A stretch of DNA of 44,820 nucleotides from Pseudomonadota bacterium (lineage in GTDB: Bacteria; Desulfobacterota; Anaeroferrophillalia; Anaeroferrophillales; Tharpellaceae): assembly GCA_011049115.1 (NCBI GenBank), contig DSCM01000083.1, positions 1 through 44,820 on the forward strand, read 5' to 3'. The notes beneath the pieces were generated by a model. The model ran no database searches and was not told the origin of the DNA. It saw only the letters and a list, made by a program, of their open reading frames with translations. The position numbers and the translations under genes were made by a program. Each line of letters opens with the position of its first letter. The first letter of the stretch is position 1. Positions 43,097 through 44,820 of this stretch are shown piece after piece.

Positions 43097-43262
43097 GAAT
43101 GTGGAAAATCGTTTCGAGCTTATATCTTTAGCGTCAAAGCGGGCAAAACAGATTGTCGCGCAGAAAAAATCATTGTTGGATAATTATAAAAATCGTCCGA
43201 TAGTCATGGCTTTGCGAGAAATTGCCGCCAAGCGAGTATGGTCTGTGATAAATCAGGATTGA
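43065..43262 (+). CDS. rpoZ: RNA polymerase omega subunit
   Basis: Omega (65 residues) stabilises the beta' subunit of RNA polymerase and helps ppGpp binding. It begins [19 protein letters not shown] and continues LASKRAKQI and [12 protein letters not shown], the standard family blocks. The ATG 43065 has GAGGAG 9 bases upstream and lies within the last part of gmk. The gene is a little short at the C terminus compared with the E. coli protein, which is normal outside gammaproteobacteria. A parS-like palindrome follows 14 bases after the stop. Confidence 0.95.
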   Translation: MARITVEDCLENVENRFELISLASKRAKQIVAQKKSLLDNYKNRPIVMALREIAAKRVWSVINQD

Positions 43263-43275
43263 TAACCAGGATTGT

Positions 43276-43291
43276 GGTTTCACGTGAAACA
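43276..43291. promoter_or_regulatory. parS-like centromere site (ParB-binding)
   Basis: The 14-base perfect palindrome GTTTCACGTGAAAC (43277-43290) with a following A gives 15 of 16 matches to the bacterial parS consensus TGTTTCACGTGAAACA; only the first base differs. It lies in the 50-base gap between rpoZ and the glycosyltransferase gene. ParB loads at such sites and spreads to organise the replication origin region. No parA or parB is in the window. Confidence 0.85.
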
Positions 43292-43312
43292 GCTGCTGCT
43301 TGAGGGAATGCG

Positions 43313-44362
43313 GTGAATTTCAACTGGAATATTCTGAAGCTGCAAATTGTATCGTTGGGCGGCCTGCTCTTTCTGTCCCTGTCGATCACTTGGGTGATTC
43401 TATATTATGTCCGCCTGCTGGATCACCCTAATGAACGTTCTTCACATTTTCAGGCGACACCCAAATGCGGCGGGGTTGGTATCGTGACGAGCTTCGTTAC
43501 CGGGGTCCTTCTTTCTCAGGGCTGGGGAGGACGGTATGTGGTCGGCCAGAGAGAGCTAAGCGCGATGGTTGTGCCGCTGCTGCTGGTTGCCGTGGTTTCT
43601 CTGCTGGATGATATCAGGGAACTGCCGACGTTGTTCCGGCTTCTGGTTCAAGTTGCGGCGGCGCTGCTGTTTCTCAGCCTGCTTGGCGGAACCGGGCAGG
43701 TGAACGGCGGCGGCTGGGTTTGTCCTGAGGCCTGGTTTTATTGGCTGACGGCGTCGGTATGGATAGTCGGCCTGGCCAATGCCGTTAATTTCATGGACGG
43801 CATAGACGGTATCGCGGCTGGTCAGGGACTGATTGCCGCCTTTTTTTTTGGTATCGTCCAGTTCAGCACGGGGGACTATTATCTAGGATACCTGTCTTTT
43901 GTTCTGGTCGTAGGTTGTCTGGGTTTTTTGGCATTTAATTTTCCGCCGGCCAAAGTCTTCATGGGCGATGTCGGCAGCGTCAGTATTGGTTTCATCCTGG
44001 CTACCATGAGCCTGTCCGCCTGGAGTAAAAGCCATTCTGTGTCGGCTTTAATTCTCATGCCGCTGCTCATGGCTAATTTTATCTTTGACACGGTTTTTAC
44101 TCTGGTCAGACGGCTGGCGCGTCGGGAAAATATTTTTAAAGCTCACCGCAGCCATCTTTACCAGCAGTTTGCGCAATGTGGATTTAGTCAGAGAACCGTA
44201 ACCATGACGAATTTCGGCATGGCTATAACTCAAGGGATGGTGGTTTTGCTGGCGGGGAATAAGATTATGCTCCCTATCGGAGCCTGCCTGGGGTTACAAC
44301 TGGGATACGCCTGGTGGGTAAAAAATCGAATGGCGCTGAGCCGAAGGAATAACATCTCATAA
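43313..44362 (+). CDS. WecA/TagO-family undecaprenyl-phosphate sugar-1-phosphate transferase
   Basis: A 349-residue polytopic membrane enzyme (about ten segments) of the MraY/WecA family, which starts surface polysaccharide chains by moving a sugar phosphate from a UDP-sugar to undecaprenyl phosphate. Catalytic and metal residues are present: D99-D100 in SLLDDIRELP, NFMDGIDG (D162, D165), D219 in FMGDVGS, and the HRSHLYQ loop. The last motif and the lack of MraY-specific muramyl-peptide residues favour WecA-type sugars (GlcNAc or similar). The start is GTG with GAGGGA upstream. A GDP-mannose dehydratase gene follows 209 bases later. Confidence 0.92.
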   Translation: MNFNWNILKLQIVSLGGLLFLSLSITWVILYYVRLLDHPNERSSHFQATPKCGGVGIVTSFVTGVLLSQGWGGRYVVGQRELSAMVVPLLLVAVVSLLDDIRELPTLFRLLVQVAAALLFLSLLGGTGQVNGGGWVCPEAWFYWLTASVWIVGLANAVNFMDGIDGIAAGQGLIAAFFFGIVQFSTGDYYLGYLSFVLVVGCLGFLAFNFPPAKVFMGDVGSVSIGFILATMSLSAWSKSHSVSALILMPLLMANFIFDTVFTLVRRLARRENIFKAHRSHLYQQFAQCGFSQRTVTMTNFGMAITQGMVVLLAGNKIMLPIGACLGLQLGYAWWVKNRMALSRRNNIS

Positions 44363-44571
44363 AGAGAATCTCAATATTCTGCGTAGCTGATTTGAGCCTG
44401 TAGAGAAAGGTGAAAGACCAAAAAATCAGGAGGCTTGGCCGGAGTTATGCTGGAAATTGGGAGCGAGCCCACTGATTGCTCAGCTTAGTTGAAAAGTTAC
44501 AACATGCATGTCCGCAAGTTTCGCATTGTGACGATGAAAGTATATGAATGGGTGAAAAGGGAAAAAGAGTA

Positions 44572-44820
44572 ATGAGTAAGGATCAGAAAGTGAAAAGAAC
44601 TGCGCTTATTTTTGGAGTGTCGGGGCAGGATGGAACTTTTCTGGCCGATTTTCTGATAAAAAAAGGTTATAAGGTTGTCGGGGTCTCACGTGATGTATTC
44701 GGGGCGAGCTTTACTAATCTGGAGAGGTTGGGCATCAAGAATGACGTGTGTCTCAGGTCGGCTTCAATTCACGATTTCAGAAGTGTGCTGCAAATTATCA
44801 GTCATGAAAAACCCGATGAA
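44572..44820 (+). CDS. gmd: GDP-mannose 4,6-dehydratase (3'-truncated by window edge)
   Basis: Only the first 83 residues are visible. The NAD(P)-binding GVSGQDGTFLADFL at about residues 16-29 and VVGVSRDVFGASFTNLERLGI, then SIHDFRSVLQIISHEKPDE, match the GDP-mannose 4,6-dehydratase branch of extended short-chain dehydrogenases. That enzyme makes GDP-4-keto-6-deoxymannose for fucose, rhamnose or perosamine-type sugars. The related name could change with the rest of the sequence. A GAAAAAGAG site precedes the ATG. It marks entry into a surface polysaccharide region. Confidence 0.85.
   Translation, partial: MSKDQKVKRTALIFGVSGQDGTFLADFLIKKGYKVVGVSRDVFGASFTNLERLGIKNDVCLRSASIHDFRSVLQIISHEKPDE

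Noticed and set aside
44686-44693. TCACGTGA palindrome as a second parS
   Set aside because: Only the inner eight bases fit; the flanks do not match the parS arms, and it is inside the gmd coding sequence.

Overview
The window looks like chromosome of an anaerobic, Gram-negative, Desulfobacterota-type (deltaproteobacterial) bacterium with moderately high G+C. This is inferred from gene content, not from a database search. The clues are futalosine-route menaquinone genes, a molybdenum hydroxylase operon with its XdhC/MocA maturation factors, a locus resembling the orange-protein (ORP) genes of Desulfovibrio, CooT, PFL/ACT proteins and an ffs-dnaX-ybaB block. Almost everything is housekeeping or accessory metabolism. 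I saw no phage, insertion sequence, CRISPR array or toxin-antitoxin pair.

Layout. Bases 1-6951 (+): the 3' part of purL, then purQ, an orphan TAXI-type solute receptor, an MBL-fold hydrolase, and mqnE-mqnC (menaquinone), closed by a strong bidirectional terminator. Bases 7026-16919 (-): eno and glgC, then a long co-oriented metal/Fe-S block (P-type-ATPase-like HAD, IscU-like scaffold, radical SAM protein, MIP18-family protein, two ferredoxin-containing MinD ATPases, DUF5320-like protein, two NifX-family proteins, nitroreductase, Mrp/NBP35 ATPase). The Mrp gene has a visible sigma70-type promoter with a palindromic operator candidate. Bases 17338-17953 (+): a DUF3842 protein and the nickel-binding CooT. 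Bases 18117-29252 (-): LOG-family protein, PFL-family protein and ACT regulator, methyltransferase, isochorismatase-like hydrolase, mutM, and a molybdenum hydroxylase operon (XdhC, 2Fe-2S, FAD and Mo subunits plus a small Cys-containing protein) with mocA upstream. Bases 29604-44820 (+): tRNA-Ser(GGA), SRP RNA, dnaX, ybaB, argD-argF-argG, lspA-lgt-maf-yggS, argH, a fibronectin-like lipoprotein, yicC-gmk-rpoZ, a parS-like site, a WecA-type sugar-phosphate transferase and the start of a GDP-mannose 4,6-dehydratase gene.

How the genes fit together. Three themes recur: arginine synthesis (argDFGH, split by envelope genes), information processing (SRP RNA, DnaX, YbaB, YicC, Gmk, RpoZ), and metal cofactor handling (ORP-like locus, CooT, XdhC/MocA). 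The right edge enters surface polysaccharide synthesis.

The least expected signals are non-coding: a parS-like palindrome between rpoZ and the glycosyltransferase gene, an intergenic repeat family with two long copies and one partial copy, a second repeat pair around the SRP RNA-dnaX block, and a promoter/operator in front of mrp. The most system-like protein locus is the extended ORP-like block, whose client and metal are unknown.
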